This document shows, one piece after another, positions 6,885-13,759 of a DNA stretch of 13,759 nucleotides. The notes beneath the pieces were generated by a model, which saw nothing but the letters and a program-made list of their open reading frames with translations, was not told where the DNA came from and did not search any database. The stretch spans positions 1 through 13,759 of the forward strand of contig JABMQA010001026.1 in NCBI GenBank assembly GCA_013203545.1, in the 5' to 3' direction. Within the stretch, counting starts at the first letter, position 1. Every line of letters begins with the position of its first letter. The stretch is from Bacteroidota bacterium. Its GTDB lineage: Bacteria; Bacteroidota; Bacteroidia; Bacteroidales; 4484-276. Position numbers and translations under genes: made by a program.

Positions 6885-9800
6885 ATACACTGAATTATAA
6901 TGAAAGTATGAACTATACATTCACTAACCAGGCCGATCTGAGCGCCTACGGTGAGCATCTCATCGAAACCGAAGTTTATCTGAAGGATGATGAAAATCCC
7001 GCCAACAACGCTAAAAGCAAGACGGTTGTTAACAAAGACCCTTCCATGATATGTATTTATTCGGTTGTGGCATATGACGATTACGGTGACGGATGGAACG
7101 GGGGAAGCCTGACCATAACCGAAGATGGTGAAACCGTGCTTGACCACTACGAGATGGATGACGGATCAGGCCCGGAGGTCATCGAATTTGAAGTCACCGT
7201 TGGCGGCACCCTGGAGGCCTCTTTCGATTGCGGCAATGACTGCTATGAATGTTCCTACGAGGTGCGCGACCTGATGCATCATGTGATTTTCGAAGATGGT
7301 ATGGATGGCAACGAACCCGAAGGAGGTGAGATTGGTGAAGTTAGTTGCACGCCTGTTTTTTACGATGCGACAGTTATCTTGATAGATATCCCCGTTATGA
7401 CGAACCCTGGTATGATTACACCTGCTGTCACCGTTTTGAACGATGGCTACGAAACAGTTACTTTCGATGTCGGATTGACTATCGATGGAGGCTATTCTTC
7501 CTCCCGAACAGTAACAGGACTTGCCTATGGCGAAACTTCCATCGTGGAATTCGATGTGTGGAATGCCACAGTGGGGGATTTTACTGCAGCGGCCTGCACC
7601 CAACTCGAAGATGATGAAATCCCCGAAAACGACTGCATGAACAGGACGGCTAAGGTGGTGGACAACGAAATTTTTTATGCTTACAACGTTTTTGATCCCA
7701 GTAGTAGCGTTGATGAAGGGCCCATTGCATTTCTCGCCGACGATCCTTCCGTTGTGGAACTGATTTCCAAAACCACCTCATCAAAGTTTATTACGGGCGC
7801 CTGCTGGGCCGATGGCGCATGGTACGCCAGCCAATACAACGGCGGATTGTACACCATCGATCCGGGCTCGGGTGTAATGGAGTTCATTGGCGATACAGAT
7901 GGTTTCAACGGACTTGCTTACGACAATGCCAGCCACATCATGTACGGCGTAACCAACTGGCAGTTGTTCCGGGTTGATCCGGAAACAGGCGAATCGACAT
8001 TTATCGGGGACTTGCACAACGACAACGGTGGCTTTATGATCGCCATTGCATGCAACAACGACGGCGACCTGTATGGTATCGATTTAGCTGATGATAACCT
8101 CTATTTCATCGATCCTGCTACAGGATCTTCTGAAATCGTCGGGCCGCTTGGCTTTGACATCAACTTTGCGCAGGATATGGCCTGGGATAAGGATAACGAC
8201 ATCCTGTATCTCTCTGCCTATACCGAATCTGGCGGGCTTTACACCTGTGACCCTGAAAACGGATCATGCGAGTTGATAGGGGAATTTACAAGCGGCATGG
8301 AGGTGACCGGTTTTGCCATCCCGAATTCGGGAAATCCGGCTTATTCCAATGATGTCCGCGTTGTTAGTATTCTTTCTCCCGAAACCGGTGAAGATCTGGC
8401 AACGGAAGACGTGACCGTTGTGGTTAAAAACAACGGCAGCAACGACCAGGAGGATGTGCCCGTTTATTATACAATTGATGGTGGTGACATGGTTTCCGAA
8501 ATCGTACCGGGGACCCTCGAAGCAGGAGCAATGATCGAATATACATTTTCCGAACAGGCCGATTTGTCGGTGTGGGATGCGACTTATGTTATCGAAGCAT
8601 GTACCAACCTGCCGGGCGATGAACGGCCGGAGAATGATTGCAAATCCATTGAGGTTACCAATATAGCCCCATGTGTGGTGGAATGTCCGCCTGATGCCAC
8701 CCCTGAGAATGAACCCTGCGGAGAAAGTACAAATAACGGTTGCAACATCTGGACGGATGGATCCAACACTACCGGGGGCACGAAGGATCCCTCGTTTGGC
8801 AGCATCTCCGACGGCGAAACCATTTGCGGCACTGCCTGGTACGACGGACAAACAAGGGACATCGACGAGTATCTGTTCACTATTGAGCAAGCCCAGAATG
8901 TAACACTTACCGGTAATGCAGAATTCCCTTTTGCCATTTATTTCATCGATATGACCAATGGCTGTGATAATTCCTACATCATGTGGAGTGGCATTTACGA
9001 AAAATGCGAAGAGGGCAGTATCAATATTGATATCACCGAACCAGGAGATTATGTTGCATTTTTTGCTCCGCATTTCGTTGATCCGATTACTTGCGACGAT
9101 CGCAATGCCTACTGGATCAGGCTGGATATTGACCCCTGGGTACCCACCTACTGTGTCGAAGATTTGTACATGTTCGGATGTGAATGGGGTGATGGCATAG
9201 TTTCCTTCGAACTCAGGGATCTCAATTTCGATCCCATCAACTGCGATGGGGCGCCCACCTACGAATATGATTGGTACCACGACTGGACCGGGCTTTCCAC
9301 TCCGGTTCAGGATCAGGATATCGTAACTTTCACTGCCGGGTATGGCAACACCAACGTTCGGGCATGGATCGATTTCAATGATGATTACTTCTGGGATGAG
9401 GATGAAATGGTTCTGGATAATTTCTGGTGCGAAGAGGCTTATGTAACATATCAAACACAATTAACCATTCCCTCCGGAGTCGCTTATGGTGAACACACCA
9501 TGCGCATTCGGACAAACTATGGGGGAGTCGGTAGTTCCTGCGACATGCATTTTTACGGCAATGCACTCGACTTCATGGCGGAGATCGGACCTCCCGTTTA
9601 TCCTGAGGTTTCTGTCGATCCGGAGTCGATGGAACTAACCATGATGAAAAGTACAATGACAGAACAAACATTAACCATCCATAACAATGGTGAAGGGACC
9701 CTGCATTATACGCTCGACATTGATCTTGGTGACAGGAGTGATGGTATTGTAGCTGCCGTCTACCCGAAAATAGAACTACCGGTGCGTGTTTCCGAACCAG

Positions 9801-12037
9801 TTAATCCCACCACCGGAAGTATGGTAGCAACAGATGATGAAGTGATCCTGAAATACGACAGTGGTGATAATGACCACGGAGTTGGGTTGGACATTGGTGG
9901 CGATTTTGTTGTAGCTGCTTACTGGCCTTCAGCCAGCCTGACCCTATATACCGGCATTTCGCTGACCGATGTTGAAATATTTACAAAGGATGTGGATGGT
10001 ATCGAATTTGCTTTGAAGGTCTGGGGAGAAGGAACTCAATGGGATCCCGGAGAACTTATAGTTGATCAGTTGTTCACCCCTGATGCGGAATCCTGGAACA
10101 CCATCACACTGGACACACCGGTGATCATAGATGGTAGTGATATCTGGGTAGGGTACTCAATTACCGGATCACAGGCGGGACAGGGCCCTGCAGGTACGGA
10201 TGATGGCCCTCCTGTTGACGGATTCGGAAACATGATTTCCAATGGTACATACTGGACAACCTTATCAAACTTTGGACTTGATTACAACTGGAATATTCAT
10301 GCCAGGCTGGAAGGTGAGATCATTGACCCGTGGCTTACGGCAGAGCCAATGAATGGTCACATATCTCCCGGAGAAAGTGCTGAGATTAACATCATGTTTA
10401 ACGCCGATGACCTGGATTATGGCAGCTATGAAGGATGGATCATGGTAAGTAGCAACGACCCGGAAAATCCACAAATCGATGTTCCTGTTTATTTGGATGT
10501 AACGAACGAACCCTGGACTTTCAATGTCACGGGCCTCGTACATACCATTAATGTTCCGGCAACGGCCAATCCCAATATCTTCGGAGAGCCGCTGGAAGAG
10601 GGAGACTGGGTAGGTGTATTTTACCTTGATGACGACGGTGATGAACAATGCGGCGGCGCTGCAGCGATGGATGAATCCGGCGGCGCTGTGGTGAGTGCGT
10701 ACGGCGATGATATCACCACTCCGGAGAAAGACGGTTTTGATACTGACGAGCTGTTCAGGTGGAGGATCTTCGACGTGAGCGACCTCGAAGGATACCAGGC
10801 TGGAGCTACCTACGATGTTACCATGCCCAATCAGGGTTACTTTGCCGATTTCGGCCTGTCGAAAGTCACCAGCCTCGAAGGCATGTTTTGCCAGTATTAC
10901 TCATTTAATGCGGGTTGGAACAGTATGTCGTCATATATCCTGCCCCTCGATGCAGAAGTTGAAAACCTGTTTGCCCCTGTTGTGGATGAACTGATCATTT
11001 TCAGGAACCTCACCGGAGTTTACTGGCCGGGAGAAAACGTAAATTCAATGGGTGAGTTCGACAACACTTCGGGATATGTGCTCAAGGCAGCGGAGGATTT
11101 TGATTTCGAAATCTGTGGAGAGGAGTTCGCAGGAAATGAGATGACCCTGTACGAAGGGTGGTCATACCTTCCTGTCCTTGGCGACTGTGATACAGATGTG
11201 ATGGATCTTTTCGGCGATCATACGGATGATATCGTCATTGTCCAGGATCTGATCGGTACCGGCATTTTCTGGCCGGACATGGGCATTTATTCCCTTGAAA
11301 ACCTGTCGCCCGGCAATGCCTACAAGATCAAAGTCATCAACGAATTCACCATCACCTTCCCGGAATGTGACGGAAAGCTGGCCACAAAAACTTCCGCGCA
11401 TATGAACAGCGCTTCAAACCACTGGGGCACCCTGAACATGACACCTGCTACCCAGCCTACCGCTTTCCTGAATGCTGCCATGGTGGATTTTGAAGAAGGC
11501 GATGTAATCGGCGCTTTCGGTGCAGACAACAAATTGTTTGGCTACCTGCAAATCAACAGCACAAAACAAAACCAGGCCATCATACTTTACGGTGATGATG
11601 CAACGACAACGCAGCAAAATGGTTTCACCGAAGGGGAAAAGGTTGCGTATAGGCTATACAGGGCCTTCACTGGAGAGGAATTTGTTTTGGATGTGGAATT
11701 TGATCAAACAATGGATAACAGCACCGGGACCTACGAATCTGAAAGTTTCGCTGTGATAAACAAGGTTAAAATGAGCAATACAGGCATAAATGAAATGGGT
11801 GAAGCAACTATCGAAATTTATCCGAACCCCGCCAGTGAGGAAATTACAATAAAATTAAATAACAGATACTCCGGTGTGGTAGGAGTGAAGATAATCGATT
11901 CAAAAGGCCAGGTATTGGTTGAGAAAAACTTCACGAACACAACCAACCTGAATGTCAGCACATTTTCGGGAGGTGTGTACTATGTAAAGATCAACAATGA
12001 GGATATCAACGAAGTAAGGAAAATAGTGATAAGGTAA
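6605..12037 (+). CDS. Giant T9SS secreted multidomain protein, main fragment (after frameshift) with C-terminal sorting domain
   Basis: Genuine coding begins near 6671; the first 22 residues from ATG 6605 are out-of-frame sequence, and ATG 6710 is the first plausible internal methionine. Domains by position are as follows. CARDB-like Ig domains lie at about 6719-7040, 7350-7670 and 8345-8665 (the first and third share YTF and QADLS; the last two share an ENDC motif). A CUB-like region with YGDGWNGGSLTI is at 7043-7345. A second propeller-like domain is at 7670-8335 (GLYTIDPGSG, LFRVDPETGES, LYFIDPATGSS). A PPC-like domain with paired cysteines is at 8675-9135. A GEVED-type domain is at about 9147-9595 (RAWIDFNDD, YGEHTMRIRTNYGG). 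A split Ig-like region with an inserted domain (KYDSGDND...) spans about 9600-10505. The shared module begins at 10514, and a type A T9SS sorting tail lies at about 11786-12034 (IEIYPNP, GVYYVKI, VRKIVIR). No catalytic motif was recognised; a surface adhesin or matrix protein is likely. Alone, this fragment lacks a signal peptide. Confidence 0.9.
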   Translation: MRRPFHSSESCPRNLYNRRYDPNQIIFGLELCDAPMPPDLDLCLAAIPQPNSGFDLGLEDVEVVVQNKGVLAQSNFTVRYRINGGDWVSDTMVNTLNYNESMNYTFTNQADLSAYGEHLIETEVYLKDDENPANNAKSKTVVNKDPSMICIYSVVAYDDYGDGWNGGSLTITEDGETVLDHYEMDDGSGPEVIEFEVTVGGTLEASFDCGNDCYECSYEVRDLMHHVIFEDGMDGNEPEGGEIGEVSCTPVFYDATVILIDIPVMTNPGMITPAVTVLNDGYETVTFDVGLTIDGGYSSSRTVTGLAYGETSIVEFDVWNATVGDFTAAACTQLEDDEIPENDCMNRTAKVVDNEIFYAYNVFDPSSSVDEGPIAFLADDPSVVELISKTTSSKFITGACWADGAWYASQYNGGLYTIDPGSGVMEFIGDTDGFNGLAYDNASHIMYGVTNWQLFRVDPETGESTFIGDLHNDNGGFMIAIACNNDGDLYGIDLADDNLYFIDPATGSSEIVGPLGFDINFAQDMAWDKDNDILYLSAYTESGGLYTCDPENGSCELIGEFTSGMEVTGFAIPNSGNPAYSNDVRVVSILSPETGEDLATEDVTVVVKNNGSNDQEDVPVYYTIDGGDMVSEIVPGTLEAGAMIEYTFSEQADLSVWDATYVIEACTNLPGDERPENDCKSIEVTNIAPCVVECPPDATPENEPCGESTNNGCNIWTDGSNTTGGTKDPSFGSISDGETICGTAWYDGQTRDIDEYLFTIEQAQNVTLTGNAEFPFAIYFIDMTNGCDNSYIMWSGIYEKCEEGSINIDITEPGDYVAFFAPHFVDPITCDDRNAYWIRLDIDPWVPTYCVEDLYMFGCEWGDGIVSFELRDLNFDPINCDGAPTYEYDWYHDWTGLSTPVQDQDIVTFTAGYGNTNVRAWIDFNDDYFWDEDEMVLDNFWCEEAYVTYQTQLTIPSGVAYGEHTMRIRTNYGGVGSSCDMHFYGNALDFMAEIGPPVYPEVSVDPESMELTMMKSTMTEQTLTIHNNGEGTLHYTLDIDLGDRSDGIVAAVYPKIELPVRVSEPVNPTTGSMVATDDEVILKYDSGDNDHGVGLDIGGDFVVAAYWPSASLTLYTGISLTDVEIFTKDVDGIEFALKVWGEGTQWDPGELIVDQLFTPDAESWNTITLDTPVIIDGSDIWVGYSITGSQAGQGPAGTDDGPPVDGFGNMISNGTYWTTLSNFGLDYNWNIHARLEGEIIDPWLTAEPMNGHISPGESAEINIMFNADDLDYGSYEGWIMVSSNDPENPQIDVPVYLDVTNEPWTFNVTGLVHTINVPATANPNIFGEPLEEGDWVGVFYLDDDGDEQCGGAAAMDESGGAVVSAYGDDITTPEKDGFDTDELFRWRIFDVSDLEGYQAGATYDVTMPNQGYFADFGLSKVTSLEGMFCQYYSFNAGWNSMSSYILPLDAEVENLFAPVVDELIIFRNLTGVYWPGENVNSMGEFDNTSGYVLKAAEDFDFEICGEEFAGNEMTLYEGWSYLPVLGDCDTDVMDLFGDHTDDIVIVQDLIGTGIFWPDMGIYSLENLSPGNAYKIKVINEFTITFPECDGKLATKTSAHMNSASNHWGTLNMTPATQPTAFLNAAMVDFEEGDVIGAFGADNKLFGYLQINSTKQNQAIILYGDDATTTQQNGFTEGEKVAYRLYRAFTGEEFVLDVEFDQTMDNSTGTYESESFAVINKVKMSNTGINEMGEATIEIYPNPASEEITIKLNNRYSGVVGVKIIDSKGQVLVEKNFTNTTNLNVSTFSGGVYYVKINNEDINEVRKIVIR
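6669..6677 (+). other. Single-base frameshift joining the two halves of the giant secreted protein
   Basis: The frame carrying the signal peptide reads G-G-M-I-Q up to CAA 6669-6671. From 6671 on, the frame one base back reads N-Q-I-I-F-G-L-E-L-C and continues for about 1790 codons. Adding one A to the AAA run at 6670-6672 restores a smooth junction (GGMIQNQIIFG). The product is then a single 2099-aa frame from 5739 to 12037. No canonical X-XXY-YYZ slippery heptamer is present, so a homopolymer indel, either real or a sequencing artefact, is the simplest reading. Confidence 0.85.
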
Positions 12038-12057
12038 GATTTGTCATAAACGTTAGG
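10514..12057 (+). repeat. Shared C-terminal module, copy 2 (pairs with 1692-3235)
   Basis: This is the intact version of the module. It has a GDWVGVF / CGGAAAMD / TTPEKDGF domain (about 10514-10867), two GW/WP beta units (10913-11368) and a second GD-IGAFG / LYGDDATTT / RLYRA domain (about 11417-11762). The T9SS tail follows. The first and last non-tail domains resemble one another in motif order, so the module looks internally duplicated. Similarity to copy 1 continues through the CGTTAGG shared about 14-20 nt after the stop codon and then stops. Confidence 0.9.
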
Positions 12058-12073
12058 AAGTTAATATTTTTAG

Positions 12074-12101
12074 AGCCGGCCTGTTTGGGCCGGTTTTTTT
12101 T
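12074..12101 (+). terminator. Rho-independent terminator after the giant secreted-protein gene
   Basis: The arm AGCCGGCC (12074-12081) pairs with GGCCGGTT (12088-12095) around a 6-nt loop, with one G-T wobble pair. A run of eight T follows (12094-12101). It lies 36 nt after the stop codon. Its stem is unrelated to that of the terminator at 3237, although the sequence just upstream of both is similar. Confidence 0.87.
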
Positions 12102-12194
12102 CATAATGGCATATTATCGAGAAACCTTTTATTGACATTGATACTGAGGATAAGAATCTCGGGCTTCTTTGACGAACAATATTATTGTATCAAT

Positions 12195-12217
12195 CTAAAG
12201 TTAAATAATTACTTTAG
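12195..12217. promoter_or_regulatory. Inverted repeat upstream of the second TPR regulator (candidate operator)
   Basis: CTAAAGT (12195-12201) and ACTTTAG (12211-12217) are perfect inverted copies separated by an AT-rich 9-nt spacer, and end 63 nt before ATG 12281. No T-run follows, so it is not a terminator. The spacing would suit a dimeric regulator, possibly the HTH protein encoded next to it. The rest of 12102-12280 is AT-rich and holds no gene I can support; no clear TAnnTTTG element was found there. Confidence 0.35.
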
Positions 12218-12280
12218 CTGTTTGTCAGCATTGGAATTTGCATGGTTAAGCTGATAGCGATGTTTTAAATGTAGTAATAA

Positions 12281-13759
12281 ATGAATTTAAGAATTAATTT
12301 ACCTTTCCTTTTCATTTTTCTTTGGGCTGCCATTCCAAATTGTTTCGGGCAAGCCGGGAGTCTTTCGAAGAGTATTGAAAACGATAAAGATTCAAAGAAA
12401 CAAATCGACAGGTTTATCAAACTTGCCGATATTTATATTTACCGAAATCTTGACTCTGCTCTTTTTTTTGTGCAAGACGCTATTATAAAAGCCAAAAATG
12501 CAGGCTATGAAAAAGGGGAAATTGAAGCAATTAATGTGAAAGCTGAAATATCAATGGAATTGGGTGAATATGACAGATCGGAAACCTATGCTGATCGGAT
12601 CAAGGAATATGCCCTCAGCACATCTGATAAAAAATTACTGGCGAATTACCATTTATTAAAGGGTGGGCTTTATCTTTCCCGGGAAAAATACAACCAGGCT
12701 CTTGAACAACTGGAGCGATCACTTGATCTCTTTCGTGAACAACGCAATTTAACAGGAATGGGAGACGCACAACGAAAGATTGCCCATTGCCTTTTAGCCA
12801 GACGGGAATATGATATCATGAGAGATTATGAAATGAGCGCCCTGGATTGTTACGAACAAGCAGGTTATAAGAGGGGAATTTCAGCCATAATGAACAATTT
12901 TGGCTTTTATTTCAACACTGTGGAAATTGATTACAATCGGGCTGAAGAATATTTCCGAAAAGCAATTAAACTCAACACAGAAGAAGGCAATAGTTATTGG
13001 TTATCAAAAAATTACATTAATCTATCAATGTTAAAGGAACAGATCGGGCAGGTCGACTCAGCATTTTATTACTGCGAGTCGGCACTTAAGCTATCGGATA
13101 AGTTAGCCAATCCATTATGGAAATCTGTTGTTATAAGCTATCTGGGCCGGTTAAATTATGAATACAGGGATTTTTTGGTTGCACTTGATTATTTTCAGGA
13201 AGCTTTGGCATTGGCAGAACAGATCAACTCACATGTAAGGATTTCCTATATTTCAAGTTTGATCCAAAAAATTTACTATGAAAACGAACAACCTGACAGT
13301 GCATATCATTACTTATCAAAATACTACATTTACAAGGATTCCCTTCTTCAAAATAACAGTGATACAAGGTATGCCGAATTAAAATACAAGCTCGAGGTTG
13401 AATTGAATGAGCAGAAGATGGAAGCCCGATACCAGCGTCTGATCTATATCTTAATTATAATTGCGATTTTACTGGCTATGATTACAATCATCTTTTATAT
13501 GCATAGTAATAAACAAAGAGTCAAGATCAGGAACACCGTGTTGGAAAAAGAAAATCTGACAAAAAATATTGAGCTGAAGAATAAGGAACTGGCAACTCAC
13601 ATCCTTGTTACGCAAAAGAAAAATGAAGTGTTAGGTAATGTCATCAGCGAACTTAAAGAAAATCTTGGTAAGCTACCTGAGCCATCACGACGGATGCTCC
13701 GGGGTGTAATCCAGAATTTGAGCAACACCAGGGATGAAAAAGGATGGGAAGATTTTGAA
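12281..13759 (+). CDS. TPR-repeat membrane regulator, second copy (3' end cut by window)
   Basis: The frame is open from ATG 12281 to the right edge (493 codons, no stop). It begins with a signal peptide (MNLRINLPFLFIFLWAAIPNCFG). About seven degenerate TPR units follow over residues 40-370 (for example EKYNQALEQLERSLDLF, NRAEEYFRKAIKLN, QVDSAFYYCESALKLS, FLVALDYFQEALALAEQ). A membrane helix LIYILIIIAILLAMITIIFY lies at about 387-406, then a Lys/Glu-rich coiled coil. The coil matches the first regulator in pattern: LKNKELATHILVTQKKNEVL here against LRNKEITSNIILLQKKNDMI there. The visible end (KGWEDFE) aligns with SDWKNFE of the first regulator, which sits about 40 residues before its HTH. A LuxR-like HTH is therefore expected just beyond the window, but this is inferred. 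The TPR regions of the two paralogs differ widely, so they probably sense different things. The gene starts 243 nt after the secreted-protein stop. Confidence 0.88.
   Translation, partial: MNLRINLPFLFIFLWAAIPNCFGQAGSLSKSIENDKDSKKQIDRFIKLADIYIYRNLDSALFFVQDAIIKAKNAGYEKGEIEAINVKAEISMELGEYDRSETYADRIKEYALSTSDKKLLANYHLLKGGLYLSREKYNQALEQLERSLDLFREQRNLTGMGDAQRKIAHCLLARREYDIMRDYEMSALDCYEQAGYKRGISAIMNNFGFYFNTVEIDYNRAEEYFRKAIKLNTEEGNSYWLSKNYINLSMLKEQIGQVDSAFYYCESALKLSDKLANPLWKSVVISYLGRLNYEYRDFLVALDYFQEALALAEQINSHVRISYISSLIQKIYYENEQPDSAYHYLSKYYIYKDSLLQNNSDTRYAELKYKLEVELNEQKMEARYQRLIYILIIIAILLAMITIIFYMHSNKQRVKIRNTVLEKENLTKNIELKNKELATHILVTQKKNEVLGNVISELKENLGKLPEPSRRMLRGVIQNLSNTRDEKGWEDFE

Noticed and set aside
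6276..7147. Two overlapping - strand open frames (131 and 166 aa)
   Set aside because: Both are antisense to well-supported coding sequence and have no domain features, operon context or promoter.
8264..9460. Long open frame on the - strand (398 aa)
   Set aside because: It lies wholly inside the giant secreted-protein gene, whose + strand frame has clear domains and a sorting tail. The - strand product shows no recognisable domain; it is a shadow of GC-richer coding sequence.
1692..12057. The two long repeats as ends of a composite mobile element
   Set aside because: They are direct coding repeats of a T9SS tail module, with no transposase, inverted termini or target duplication. Duplication or gene conversion fits better.

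Overview
The window comes from a Bacteroidota genome, most likely class Bacteroidia. The evidence is two long multidomain proteins ending in a type IX secretion (T9SS, Por) type A sorting tail, two TPR / membrane-segment regulators of the kind common in that phylum, and a promoter with the Bacteroidota TTTG / TAnnTTTG layout. All recognisable genes lie on the + strand. No rRNA, tRNA, CRISPR array or insertion sequence was seen.

Layout. (1) Positions 1-3215 hold the 3' part of a secreted T9SS protein gene that enters from the left edge. One in-frame TAA at 1959-1961 splits it. (2) A rho-independent terminator sits at 3237-3271, followed by a 5' region with a possible -7 element. (3) Positions 3457-5217 encode an intact 586-aa membrane regulator with a signal peptide, TPRs, a membrane segment, a coiled coil and a LuxR-like helix-turn-helix. 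(4) Positions 5218-5496 hold a small palindrome cluster and a good Bacteroidota promoter in front of a 62-aa charged ORF (5497-5685). (5) Positions 5739-12037 hold a giant secreted gene whose restored product is 2099 aa. A one-base frameshift near 6671 breaks it. (6) A second terminator lies at 12074-12101. (7) From 12281 to the right edge runs a second TPR regulator, cut by the window before its expected DNA-binding domain.

The window is a tandem repeat of one arrangement: a T9SS secreted protein with a shared 508-codon C-terminal module, a terminator, a gap of about 240 nt, and a TPR-membrane-HTH regulator. The shared modules (1692-3215 and 10514-12037) have exactly the same length and appear to align without gaps. 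Similarity continues about 20 nt past both stop codons, then gives way to unrelated terminator hairpins. The N-terminal parts of the two secreted proteins are unrelated. This looks like a common export and attachment tail placed behind different ectodomains.

Both secreted paralogs carry one disabling lesion (a nonsense codon in one, a one-base frameshift in the other), while the visible parts of both regulators are open. The lesions may be real decay, phase-like switching, stop readthrough, or assembly errors; the sequence alone cannot decide. A functional link between regulators and secreted proteins is inferred from the repeated gene order only.
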